Shown here: positions 12,001 through 22,978 of the stretch, one piece after another | Position numbering within the stretch: position 1 is the stretch's first letter | Layout of the letters: every line of letters begins with the position of its first letter | NCBI RefSeq assembly: GCF_008831285.2 | Contig: NC_045149.1 | Coordinates: 9,388,417-9,452,416, forward strand | Source: Nymphaea colorata | Taxonomy: Eukaryota; Streptophyta; Magnoliopsida; Nymphaeales; Nymphaeaceae | Direction of reading: 5' to 3' | DNA: 64,000 nucleotides | Made by a program: the position numbers and the translations under genes | Notes under the pieces: model-generated | Told to the model about the DNA's origin: nothing | Database searches by the model: none | Seen by the model: the letters and a program-made list of their open reading frames with translations, nothing else

Positions 12001-15000
12001 TACAAGCAAAAATGTGAAGTTATGTACTAACGAGATCTTGTTAGTCCAAGTTATAGCCATGCTTTAATTTGACATGTCATGCGTAGATGAGACTATAATG
12101 TACTGCTTGGATAACTTACTAGGTTAGTTTAGCTTGATATGGCATATGGAGCTCATATTTAGTCAGTCATGTTCAATGTTATTGGAGGCTTATGCTTCGA
12201 GGCATGAAGCATACACCTCAAAGCATTTTCACAACAAAGCACTTCGAAGCATTGGGCTGAAGCATATGATGATTTGAGGTGTTTGCCTCACACTCTTAAT
12301 GCTTCATGCATCGTACTTGAGGCATGCACCTCAGGCATAGTATTTATGAAAAAAAAAAAATTATCTCCCCTTCCAAGCCCTTAGACCATGATTCCCTCCA
12401 TCTGCTCTCTTTCTCTCCACTCTCAATTTTGTCCTTCACTTGTCGGAGTTCCACCACTTCCCCACCAGGGTTCGGCTGCCACTCCACCAGAGATGGTCAC
12501 CATTGTGTGCTATATGTTATTGAGGGTTGGAGATTAACCATCCTCAATCTTGCGAGCCGCCTCTCTTTCTCTCCATTTATTGCCAAGGGCATGGGAGGAA
12601 AAGAAGTAGCAGAGGGCATGGGCCATAGCACGGTAGCTCCTGCCCTCTCTCTTTGTTTTATGGAAAGAGGATAGGAGGGCCCAAGTCTTTGCTGTTTTCC
12701 AACCAAACTTGGTTGGAAATGTGGGAGGCTTTCCATGGGATACTGATCTGTTGCTCAGTCGATGTTAGGACACTGGAGTTTTGTGCATTGATATTTTGCT
12801 TTTTTCTTACGATGAGTTGTTGAATATATGCATGTAGATATGATGTTGCCTCGTTCTTATGCATGCAGTTCTTGTTGATGTGTCAATGTGATGCTACTTG
12901 GTTCTTAATCGGCTGATTCTTAGTGATGTTGCTTGGTTCTTACTGAAATATGCATTCGTGAGTTGTACATAACTACATATAGCTTGTTTATTTTGCATTG
13001 TGAAAATAATTTGATTGCATTTGCATGCATGCGTGTGTGTAAAAGATGATTAACACTAGTTCAATTTGTTTTTTTATCGTGTTGTTAATTTATGTACTTG
13101 TATTTTTAGTTATTTTTCAAAATTTTCATTGTTTTATGTTTATTATATATTTCCGCATCTTGATCCTAAAGCTTACACTTTCAGTGCCTTGAGGCTTATG
13201 CCTCACCTCATGATAAATTGATGCCTCATCGCATTTAACAACATTGGTCATGTCTTCAAATTAACCCTTTTGGCTTATACTGTAATTACATGTAATAAAC
13301 ATATAAAGCTCTAAAATTGGGCCTTGTGGTGCTGGGGCAGAGGATAGAGGGGCAGTGGCCATGGCTTACCCTCAAATTTTTACAAACTTAAAATTTATCT
13401 AATTAAGTTTTCCAAAAATTTTAGTTCAGTCCCTGTAAAACTTTTGAAAGAATAGGGGTTGGTCCCTATTAAAAAATTTAAAAAATGTAATTTAGTGGTT
13501 GTGTAGGACTGTTCAGGCCCCGAAAAGTTGAAATCATGGCTCCACCCCCACCCCATTGTTGTGTAAACAGATAGATCTTAATAGTTTTGATTCTTAAACT
13601 ATTAAGCTGAAAATATTGTGCAGTTCTTTGGGCCTAAACAGATAATTATTCTTTCTCAACTTTTTCAAAGGTAAAAACGAATGGTTCACTTTTCAAAATC
13701 TTTATGAAAATGTGCCTATATAAAAGAAATAGCTACAAAAATTCTATAAGTTCCTATTCATGTATCCGTGTGCATGCATGTCTGCACAAAAATGTGAACA
13801 CAAATAAATCTTGTATATATTTGAAATTACAAATCCTGAGTTCATGGGCATCACAAAGGACTACTATTTGTTTATCAATGTATAATTGCTTTCACTTTGC
13901 TTGGTTAGATGTTCATGATTCATATCTTGAATTTACTCTCAGAATGACTTTCATTGGTTGCTCAGTTTGCACTTTTACTTGCAGATAGGAAAGATGGAAA
14001 TGGATGAGATAGAAAAGGACCTTGCTTCAAGTGGAATACCAATGGAGTCAGTTAAAACGCTTCTGCATATCGTCTCTCTAAAAACAATATCAGAACTGGA
14101 AGGTCTCTGTAGTATTTTTGTGTCCACATTTACTATTCATTGATGTTGAAATTTGAGCAGTTAACAATGGTTTTCCCCCTCTCAAAGGGCTTTCTGTTGC
14201 TTTATTTTTTATTTTTTTTCTGTTTTTTGTTTTACCTTGCATATGACAAGAAGGAAGAAGAGTAAATGAATATGAAACAAGATAATACAGGGGTATATGT
14301 TATGTACTTAGTTATCAAAATAGGGACTAGTCGATCCAACTAGTCGCGTAGTCATGTTGGGTGCTAGTCAGCTGCTAGTCCTTTTACTCTTAGCTAACTG
14401 GGTCCACTGGAGAGATCAGTGGGCCAGCTAGACTTGACTAGCCAACATCCAACTAGTCCCTATTTTGTTTGATCAAGTTTTCGTTTTGATTAAACTATGG
14501 TTAGAATTTATGTAATGACATGGGTCCTGAGCTGTGTAACACGGGTACGCCTCCAAAGGAGGCGTACCCTGCCGGTACCGGTACGACACCGGTACCGGTA
14601 CGGGCCTGGGTATGGCCCCGGCCCCAGTACGTGTTGACCGTACTGGGTACGGTCAACGCACCGGAGGCCGTATCTGACTTTTTCGGACACGGTCAAAATT
14701 TGACCGAGTCCAAATTTGTCTTTTTTTTAACGATTATTTCATTTTAAATTTTAAAACATTTTAACGTTAAAAAAAACTAAAATCGTAAGGGTTTCGCTCG
14801 AAACCCTTTTCTCCTTTTCTCGTCTGACTTACATCTCACGAGTCCGGCGACGAAGGCAGCGGCGATAGGTGACGGCAGGGCGGCGAACGGAGGGCGGAAC
14901 GGCGACAGCAGCGGCGACCGGCGACGGCAAACGGTAGGAGGCGATGGCAGAAGGTGACTGTCAAGTGTCAAGGTTTTATTTTTAAACCATTTCATCGTCG

Positions 15001-17593
15001 GCTCCACCCCTGCCTTCGCCGCCGGCAACGACCGGCAGTGATCCATCGCCGCCAGCAACGACCGGCGACGGCGACGACAGGCAGAATACCCATCGCCTGT
15101 CGCCGTTGTGGTTCCCCTGTTTCGCGTCCCTTTTCATCTTTCACATGAGCCATTTTGTGTTTTTTGATGTTTTTGGGCTTTTCTTTTCTTGAATGAGTAG
15201 CTTTCCCCTGTACTTTATTGCATTGCAGATGAGTTTTTCCTTTTCTGCCGGCGATGGGAGTAGTTGCTGATGTTCTTTTTTTTTTTCCCTCCACTGTCAG
15301 TACCTTGATGTTTCAATCAGCTATTTTTCTCCTTCAGTAGGATCTTGGCTTTCCCCGAAGTTCTATCGTTCTTTTTTTTTCCTTTTTGCAATACCAAGCA
15401 AGACTTCCAAAGACAATACTGGTTCTCTTGTAATGAGCTTTGAACACACATCAGCGTTGTGATTTGCCTGCCCAAAACCAAGAGAGATAGGAACTAATTG
15501 CAGACAGTATATTATGGTCTATTAAGCATGAAATGTGTTATTTCTTACTCGACAGGTTTCGTGTTTTTTCTGACATTGTGCATCCTGCTTCTGTGTTATT
15601 TCTTACTCGACAGGATAGGAACTAATTGTAAGTTAATTACTTCCATACTGTGTTTTGGACCATGATTTATGTGTGAAAGTAAGTGTTATTCTGTTTGCAA
15701 TTTTTTGACATACATGTGTGAATATGTTATTTTGTTTGAAATTTTTTGATATATATATATATATATGTCCATGTGTGTACGGCCGTACCCCCGTACCCAA
15801 GTTTTTTGAAAATGGTCCATACCCGTACCGGCACCCGTACCGGTACCTATGTGACATAGGTCCTGAGGGTTTGGTTGCATCAAGTTATATTGATTATAGA
15901 TGGTGGTGTCACTTTTATGCAAGAAGGTCCTAATAATAGGCCAGCAGATTCCCTGACAATAGCACTCCTAGTCATTTATGTAATTCACTCTGAGAAACTG
16001 CTATTCTCTGAAACACACTGTCAGTTCTTCAGTATACATTATGTGAATGTTTTGTGTGATCTTGACTTTCTTCAATCTATGGTTGACTTTTCAGAGGTAC
16101 TTAGCGATCAAAATGCCATTGTCGAACTTAGGCAACTTTTCTCACTTGCTGAACACTATGGTTACTTGCAATGGATTGAATTTGATGCATCAGTTGTTCG
16201 CGGGCTTGCATATTACACAGGAATAGTCTTTGAGGTTTGTAGTTGTAATTCATTGCATAAATATTTTTGTGGTTTTCTTTGATATTTGTAATTGTAATTC
16301 ATTGCAAAAATTATTTGTTGCTTTATTTGATGCTAGCATTTTTATTGTACATATTATTACAAACTTTTAGTGTTGCTTTTGAAGCTTAATATTTTGTAAC
16401 TTTGAATTAGGAATATAAGGTGCAATCTATGTCTTGTTGCACTTTGTCTCAAAGGAGAAAAGGGAAGTCTAAGGTGCCTTCCGTAAGCATGCTCTCATAT
16501 ACAGTCTTCATAGCATGAATGACTTCCCTTTGTAGCTGTCTTCATAGCATGAATGAAATCAACAGTATAGTCTGCTCATGATCAGCAATACGCCTATCCC
16601 AACATAATATCATCATCAATGTTGTTTCTGCAATATGTCATTTCTCAAGACCACGAACAACATTGTAGAGAAAAGTGCATCTTATCTAATGAAAACACCC
16701 TCGTCTTATAGGAACGAATTCTGGTAGTCACTCACCACGAGGACTGAGAATTAAGGATAAATTGAGGCATATAGGCACACTCGACAGATTTTACCCTCGA
16801 AAGGCTATTAGACATGATCCTCTACTAAAATGATTGGATCGCATAGGATTAGTTCTTCTTTTGGATTTTAAGTGATTGTTATGTTTTTCTCCTTTAGGCC
16901 TTTGACCGGGATGGAAAGCTGAGGGCAATTTGTGGTGGTGGAAGATATGATCGGCTGCTCTCAACACTAGGTGGTGAAGATCTTCCGGCTTGTGGATTCG
17001 GCTTCGGTGATGCAGTGATTGTTGAAGTATTAGCCACTTTTTTTTTAGCTACTTTCTATTTAGATTCTTAGAAGGCTTTTTATTCTTGAAGTAGTCGTGG
17101 CAGTCTGTCCATCCCATGTTAGCACCATTGCAGGTCTTCTTTTGAGCTATTGGGGTTGAATTAACAAATGTCAATCATTGTCTTTTGATGGATCAGTTGC
17201 TCAAGGAGAAGGGTTTGTTGCCTGCTTTACCTCTCATGGTGGATGACATAGTTTTCGCCATTGATGGAGCTCTCCAGCAAATGGCAGCTACGGTCGCATC
17301 TACTCTCAGACAAAAAGGGCAAAAAGTTGACCTTGTTCTTGAAAGAAAAAAGCTCAAATGGTTAGTTTCCTTGCTGATATTTGGTCTTTTCTTGGTGTTT
17401 CTTTTCTTTTTTATTTATTCAAGTTTTCCTTTTTCACGCTATTTGCTTCTGTTTCAGGGTCTTTAAGCATGCTGAGCGGATCAATGCAAGTAGGCTTATA
17501 CTTATTGGGGAATCAGAGTGGCAACAAGGGATGGTTAGGGTGAAGAACCTATCTACGCGTGAAGAATCAAATGTCAAACTAGATGATTTGTAG
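3020..17593 (+). CDS. histidyl-tRNA synthetase, chloroplast/mitochondrial
   Basis: Class II aminoacyl-tRNA synthetase that charges tRNA-His. The twelve inferred exons are 3020-3182, 4588-4808, 4887-4982, 7069-7157, 7323-7452, 10210-10302, 11077-11151, 13985-14102, 16095-16234, 16898-17026, 17197-17360 and 17458-17593. They join in frame to 1554 nt, or 517 residues, with GT..AG borders throughout. Residues 1-55 are rich in Ser, Arg and Leu with almost no acidic residues, as expected for an organelle transit peptide. The catalytic core starts at [10 protein letters not shown] (motif 1 region, about 105-115). Motif 2 ([17 protein letters not shown]) lies near 206-222. The histidine-binding [12 protein letters not shown] is at 364-375, GGGRYD at 388-393 and motif 3 GFGFGD at 408-413. 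The anticodon-binding domain follows from about 419. Plants usually have a separate cytosolic HisRS; this one is the organellar type. The gene is unusually long because introns 5, 7 and 8 hold transposons. Exon 2 is the least conserved part, so its acceptor is the least certain border. Confidence 0.93.
5985..6085 (+). repeat. pyrimidine-rich TTC/CTT tract in HisRS intron 3
   Basis: About 100 bp of imperfect TTC and CTTT repeats on the sense strand inside intron 3. It adjoins a segment reading like GGTGTTTGTCTAGGCCCTGG, possibly an old repeat end. No function is apparent. Confidence 0.6.
7999..8186. repeat. local tandem duplication in HisRS intron 5
   Basis: Two diverged copies of about 85 bp, at 7999-8082 and 8099-8185, share ACCATTAAGTT, ATGGNNATCCAT, AACATGTTT and TTTTGACCTTATTGCATGT in the same order and about 100 bp apart. 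It is a simple segmental duplication inside the intron. Confidence 0.7.
8643..9172. mobile_element. MITE-like inverted element in HisRS intron 5
   Basis: The left part holds GTATCATAAG, ATCATAGTCAC and AATAACG. The right part holds the same words in reverse complement order (CGTTTTCTGTGACTATGCG, CTTATACGATAG). The interior is almost only A-rich then T-rich homopolymer, with matching AAGACGC/GCGTCTT-type arms, so the whole could fold back. No frame is encoded. The ends and target duplication are not clear, so the class is left open. Confidence 0.45.
12174..13246. mobile_element. non-autonomous hAT-like element in HisRS intron 7
   Basis: Both ends begin CAATGTT (left CAATGTTATTGGAGGC; right, reverse complement, CAATGTTGTTAAATGC). 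The element lies between GTCATGTT (12166-12173) and GTCATGTC (13247-13254), an 8-bp target duplication with one mismatch, which is the hAT size. The subterminal regions repeat GAGGCATGAAGC/GCCTCA words. The interior (about 12360-12740) is more GC-rich and may be captured sequence, but I recognise no product and no transposase. Confidence 0.7.
14316..14467. mobile_element. 152-bp MITE in HisRS intron 8
   Basis: Terminal inverted repeats CAAAATAGGGACTAGT are perfect for 16 bp at both ends, and CTAGTC/GACTAG words recur inside. No clear target duplication was seen. It lies only 64 bp from the larger element at 14532. Confidence 0.75.
14532..15859. mobile_element. 1.3-kb hAT-like element in HisRS intron 8
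   Basis: An 8-bp direct repeat GTCCTGAG flanks it exactly (14524-14531 and 15860-15867). The termini are imperfect inverted repeats of the form CTRTGTMACAYRGGTAC (13 of 17 positions match). The subterminal regions are dense in GGTACCGGTACGG/CCGTACC on both sides, typical of transposase-binding repeats. The interior around 14830-15110 is unusually GC-rich (CGGCGACGG, GCCGCCGGC words) and may be captured host sequence. No transposase is recognised. The segment would be spliced out with intron 8. Confidence 0.75.
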
Positions 17594-17770
17594 TGACCAT
17601 CAATCTGTAACTTAATTGCTATTGTTATTTGGGTTTGTTGCACTCCTGTATGCCATTTATTTAATTTCTTATGAATAAGAAAAGTCACAACATTCTTGTG
17701 GATATCCCTAGTCCTTTTTCCAACTTGTGGGTTATGAATTTTATGCAAGCAGAAGCTTATATATATATAT
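17594..17770 (+). other. 3' flank of the HisRS gene
   Basis: The presumed 3' UTR and downstream sequence follow the stop codon at 17591-17593. It contains T-rich stretches and an ATGAATAAG motif near 17670, a weak poly(A)-signal variant. No canonical AATAAA was found here. Confidence 0.35.
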
Positions 17771-18064
17771 ATATATGTCGAGAGTGTTTTGCTATTTGAA
17801 GCACTCTTAAGTGTAATGCACTTCAACTGAGACTCTTTAAGTATCTCAATCATGAAGGGATCTTCTCACAAACAGAAATGGCTTACTCTGGCCTTGGTAG
17901 GATTCAAGATATCTCTTTATATATGTCGAGAGCGTTTTGCTATTTGAAGCACTCTTCTTAAGTGTAATGCACTTCAACTGAGACTCTAAGTATCTCAATC
18001 ATGAAGGGATCTTCTCACAAGCAGAAATGTCTTACTCTGGGCTTGGTAGGGCTCAGGATATCTC
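17771..18064 (+). repeat. 148-bp tandem duplication at the edge of a LINE remnant
   Basis: Two copies, starting near 17773 and 17921, share ATATGTCGAGAG, TTTTGCTATTTGAAGC, AAGTGTAATGCACTTCAAC and CATGAAGGGATCTTCTC with few changes and a small indel. The second copy runs directly into frame with LINE-like coding sequence after 18027. Confidence 0.85.
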
Positions 18065-18069
18065 CGGAA

Positions 18070-18560
18070 GAGATATAGTCTTTGGACCCTCCACAAACCA
18101 TGGAAAGGCTTATGCTGGGATGGGAGATTTATTGAAGGAAGTCTTTCGTGATATTGGTAATGGTCTCGGGTGCAGGGTGTGGTGTGATAATTGGATGAGA
18201 ATCCCCTTGATTGATGATTTTAGTAGTGAAGGGCATGCTTTCTCAAATTATAATCTTGTCCAAAAAATCACCGAGGACTGCTGATCAAGTCCAATAGCTA
18301 GAACAGAGACAAGCTTCTGACGTGCTTCAACGGAAAGATCAGCCAAGTGGTGGATCCAAATCTGGTGGACTTATGGGAACGCTTGAGGCAGAAAAACTTG
18401 GCGAATAAATGGAGGAAAGACATCTGGTCGAGCATGCCCCAAAAGAGCTTGCTGGTTTGCATTCATGGCGTGCGAAGTCAAATTTCATCTGCTGGCAGAG
18501 ATGAAGGCTTTGAGTCAGGTGGAGGGTCTTCCAACGGGAATGTAAATCCATTCACCTAAT
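18070..18560 (+). mobile_element. LINE (non-LTR retrotransposon) ORF2 C-terminal remnant
   Basis: The frame at 18027-18284 contains IGNGLGCRVWCDNWM followed by IPLIDDF. This resembles the GNG..V.FW.D.W..... L...FP segment found after the reverse transcriptase domain of plant LINE ORF2. Around 18420-18545 another frame (ACWFAFMACEVKFHLLAEMK) recalls the following zf-RVT region. Stops and frameshifts separate the parts, so it is a dead fragment. The remnant may continue to a 3' end near 20340. Confidence 0.55.
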
Positions 18561-20345
18561 AGAGGTTGGAAGAGGAGAATGTGAAGGATGTTAAAAGGCA
18601 GGAGAAAATGGCCGATCAGATGGGAAGCGATGAAGAACTGTCTAAGCTGCATATATACGTCACTGGTAAAATCCCAGCTACAAAGTTGGGAACGAGGCCC
18701 CTCTCTTGCAGAGAGATGGATCATACGTATGAAATAGGTTAGTTTCTGCAGTTCTGCAGTTTTTGTTCAGCTTCATGGCAGTATTTTGCTCTGTACACTT
18801 TTCAACTTAAGTCTGGTTGAACCCTGTTTCTGTACATCCCTATTGGCACTGTTTGCTAATAGATATGGATGCTAATGAATGACCAAGATACGGTACTGCC
18901 CATTATTATGAACACGCCCGATTAACTATTTCCCTAGACAGATCTCATCTTCCTCTCCATAATTCGAAGATCTTAGAGAAGAGGTCAATCTAAGCAAAAG
19001 GAAGTTGAATATAGGGAGATGAGGAATCCTCTGCTCTTTTGTATCTACAAAGATGCAGTGCTCCAGCCAAATTCTTGAACAACGTTTGGACGTTTGAAAA
19101 TTTAAAGAGAGAAAACATGAAACTTAGAAATCCGTTGCTCTTCCACAGAAAACTACAGGTCCAGTCGTCCCTGCCAACATAGATTCATGAATTGTACGAA
19201 GTCACTGGAAGCAAAGCCTGAGCAAAGCTGGAGTGGCCAGTGCCTGGCCAAGTTTGAAACAGGCTCAACCTTTTTTCAGCATTATCAGGGCCTCGTTGGG
19301 TCCAAACTGAGGCTGTCTCGGTCCGTCCCGATGCCACCCTCTAGATTAGGATCACAACAGTTTGCTTTGGAAGGAGTGCCCATTAAGGACTAGGAAAAAT
19401 AAAAGAAAAGTACACTGGATGGGGGAGTGAATCAATATTCTAAAGGCGCTTCTCAACATCCAAGGTGGATTGGAACCCACTTAGCTTGAGTTGTTGGGAA
19501 TTAATGCACCATTAGTAGATGTCATTGTGGGGAATCATTTTAGAGGATTTTTATGCCGCTTATCATGATAATAAGAAAAGGCCTTCAAGGTTGGTAGCCT
19601 TGTGGTTGGTGTACATCTCATGGTAGAGGCTTTCTTTTTTAGGGGGAGAGAGAGAGAGAGAGAGAGCGCATTGAAAAGGTTGGCAGCACAGAGGAAATGA
19701 AGCATCAGAGTTTGAGTTGGTACAACGCACATGTTTGGTTTGGAGATAGCCGGTAGGAAGAGAATAACAATCGAAAATGAGAGGGATAGAGAGAGAGAGA
19801 GGTAGAATCCGATGCATGTTATGCAGTTTCAGTAGTATTGCTGAAATGCTGCATTAATGCACTCCCAACCTCATCACACTCTCACTCCCTTTCTCTCCAT
19901 CTTTTGCAAAGGGGCTGTAGAAGGTTCTTATTTTGGAATTGTGAAGAGGTCCAACGACTTTTTCTTGCTTCTTGGCACCATCCTACTTCAGTGGTCTCTC
20001 GATCTTCCTTTGCGCAAGATCTTCTCTTCTAACCGTTGGCCTTATGGAAGTCTAAGAAATGGCATTTCTTTGGCTTAAATGGTTATGTATCATTTGGTGG
20101 CAGATTTGCATCACTTGCAATGATGTTTTCTTTCATAGCAAGTGTTTTGAATTTCACCCTATATTGCAAACTCTCCGGGCAGAAATTCTGGGTATTCTGA
20201 AGGCTTTCTGACTGCCGGACGGAGGCTCGTTTCTGTTTTCTACTGTGTTTTTTTACTTTCTTTTATTTTGTCTTATTCAGGTTGTACCCCTGCATCCATT
20301 ACTTTTTGGACCCTTGCAGTTTCGTTTAATGAAAGTTTCTCTTCC
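18561..20345 (+). other. intergenic, possible 3' part of the decayed LINE
   Basis: No gene is recognised. Near 20280-20340 the sequence reads like a plant LINE 3' tail (TTGTACCCCTGCA, TTTAATGAAAGTTTC) followed by a CT-rich tract. GA microsatellites occur at 19646-19666 and 19790-19801. Assignment to the LINE is inference. Confidence 0.3.
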
Positions 20346-21288
20346 CCCCACCTATCTCTTTCTCTCTCTCTCTCTCCCTCTCCCCCCTTAGAGAGCAAAA
20401 AGTGCAAAATGAATGAAAATAAGTAAAAAAAAAAAAAAGAGGATGAGACTTTCTCTACACGAGATGTCCTATTTATTATGAATGCTCGAATTCATATTTC
20501 CGTGAGGAACTTCAGTTCTTGTCAATCGTAACCAACACACTTTCTTGGATGCTCTCTTGTAACGTTCTAAGAACTTCTACACACAGATTGCATTTATTCG
20601 TCTTAATTTCTGCTGCTTAAGTACTCAAATTTTCAGGTTTGCTAAACCTTTAAAAAGAAGATCATGTTGAACTAAACCACTGAGTACTTCTATAAAAGCG
20701 CCAGATAAGCCAATTATACGATGCCTGCATGCTTACCATGTCCCATCCTTGTATAATGTTCTTAGAACCATACATTGCAATATACTTCCGCTAATATGAT
20801 CTAATCTTCAGGCAACTAATTGCAGAAATTATACATCTCAAACACCACTATTAAACTCGTGAAGGCAGTACCTTTGCATACAGATCATCAAGCGTGAAGC
20901 GGGAAGAAGATTAACAAAAGCAGATGTTTTTAAAAATATTTGTCCTTTATTTTATTTATTTATTTTTTTTAAATCAATTTCAAAAACTGGATTGTGTGTG
21001 TGCGTGTCTATAGTTATGTACCATTATTACTGGTTTTGGGATGCCTTTCGTTTACGACATTTTTACCCATGTTTTTGATAATCTACTTTATGAATGTTAT
21101 TTTTGTATTCAAAACGCATTATGAACCTTGAAAAATGATATTTCTTTCATGTTCAGGGAGGATAGAGTGTAAATGCGTATATTTGCTTCTGAAGCTCATC
21201 TTACATTACAGAAAATGTAACTTTTTTTGTTTGTATCTGTAAACACGCCAAATAGCACGTGTAAAACCCAGTCTATATATATATATAT

Positions 21289-21330
<42 letters not shown>

Positions 21331-21600
21331 CAACTAATCATTCTTGTTTAACTTTCACTTTTTTTTCCCACATTTCTTAGAATGAGGACTTCAAAATTCT
21401 AAATGTGTGTGAAAAACGAAACATCTCTGTACGTTTTGACCTTTTATGGATGACTGTCATGGCTACTATAACTCCACCTAGTGACTAGGGAGATGCCATG
21501 GGCCAAATTCTGACAAAGAAGCACTTTGGTGGGTAATGGGGGAACCCTATGCCCTCAGTATATGCTGTAAAACTTGAGGGGTGGGCGTTGCTTTCTCTGT
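20346..21600. other. intergenic, no gene recognised
   Basis: Begins with a CT-rich tract (20346-20390) and is otherwise AT-rich with homopolymer runs. It contains the (TA)n(GA)n tract listed separately. Confidence 0.4.
21274..21325. repeat. compound (TA)n(GA)n microsatellite
   Basis: A run of alternating TA changes directly into about 18 GA units. Confidence 0.9.
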
Positions 21601-21683
21601 CGTGAGCCGACGACCCCCTGATCCCGATGCAACTGCTGTTACTACAGATGTGCAGTCACTTCCAGCCTTACTGGAATCTATTG
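21598..21683 (+). pseudogene. isolated exon-like fragment, unrecognised
   Basis: This short stretch is more GC-rich than its flanks. One frame reads VVSRRPPDPDATAVTTDVQS and continues LPALLESI before a good splice donor (G then GTAAGC at 21684). No matching upstream or downstream exon was found. It looks like a lone exon of a larger gene, either a relic or a chance frame. I do not recognise the family. Confidence 0.25.
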
Positions 21684-21828
21684 GTAAGCTGATCGATTCT
21701 TTTATTGATTGCTGGTATTTGTGAGGATTATTTTTGGCTCTAATTTACTTTAATTGCATGTAAGATGAGTAGCAATCTGAGTTCCAAATCGACATAAAAT
21801 TATGACCATTAAGTGGAAGGAACTTGAA

Positions 21829-22000
21829 GGAGCATTTGAAAACAGTAACCAACTGTTACTGTCTTGTGAATCTACCCTACAATTGAGGCAGATTCATAAA
21901 ACACTCTTACTTAGTGTCTAATGAATCTGCCTCAACTTTTAGAGTAGGTTCATGGGACAGTAATAATTGGTTATTATTGTCAAAATGGCGTTTGGCAACA
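21829..22000. mobile_element. long stem-loop MITE
   Basis: Two arms of about 62 bp (about 21835-21896 and 21921-21986) are reverse complements at roughly 80% of positions. They share TTGAGGCAGATTCAT and, further out, AACAGTAACCAACTGTTACTG against its diverged partner. The loop is about 25 bp. It encodes nothing and has the structure of a MITE that could give a hairpin transcript. Confidence 0.7.
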
Positions 22001-22958
22001 ATACTAATAGCACATTTCTATCTCATGTATCTGTACCAATTTTTATGGAACATTTGTTCTTTGTGCTGACTAAACCCATCTCACTGATTTTCAGGAAAAG
22101 AAAAAGGAAACTTGTACGAATAAAAAAAGCTGAGTACTATCAAGATTCTGAGTACTCAGCACTACGGCACCGAGTAAATCAACATCATTATGGATCTTTA
22201 CCAGAGTGATCTCCTTGCAAATACACGGCATTCATAAAACCCATTTTAGGATCTCCAAAGTATCCCACAGACTAAGATCTTAATTTTTTGGTGGTGATAA
22301 TGGAGAACAAGCAGGATGTACACTCATCTTCACCCTTCCATTTAAAGCAAACTTTCACCTTATTAAGGCTGAGTAGCCAGTGCTTCCTACCAAACCATGA
22401 ATGCGCACTGTGTGTATTCAATGTAACATTGGATACTGAGAGCACCAAAAATTCATAAAACTAATCAAATTTTGTCTGTGATCATGATTAAAAGAGCATA
22501 AAATGTTAATGGATCTCATTAAGGCAGTCCCATTTACATGTTAAGATGGAAGCCCACAAGAAAAGGCTTCTAAAACCAAATTTCTTACTAAACCATTATT
22601 AGATCCTTAAAAAAGGAAAGACTTCTTACTAACAATACACATGAACAGTTCACCAGAAGAAAGGACTACTGCACAAAACCGCCAGCTTTCAAAGCAATAG
22701 CAAATGCTTGAATACACCAATTAGCGTGTAAAAATCTTACATAGGTAGTTAAACCAAAAAGGAAAAAGAAGAAAAAAAAACAAAGAAATCTGAGCATGTC
22801 TTTGCTATTTAATTGAAGCTTAGGCACCTTTTCCTAGAATACTTGCAAAGAAAGGCATCTTACTGTTTGCATCTTTTCTGGTGCATCACCTCTCTGAGAA
22901 AGGGACGTGTTACTGACCCCACATTGTACCAAACCACCCACCTAAATGTCAAGTCACT
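22001..22958. other. 5' flank of the SMR gene
   Basis: AT-rich sequence with no coding region recognised. It presumably includes the promoter of the CDK-inhibitor gene at 23159. No specific transcription-factor site is claimed. Confidence 0.35.
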
Positions 22959-22978
22959 ATGTTCCTCCTAATATGTGA

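Noticed and set aside
12324-12674. 116-codon frame in HisRS intron 7
   Set aside because: It is inside the hAT-like element, has no motif, and is interrupted by no recognisable exon structure.
16420-16860. Possible retroelement fragment in HisRS intron 9
   Set aside because: Some minus-strand phrases recall a polyprotein, but no domain could be supported.
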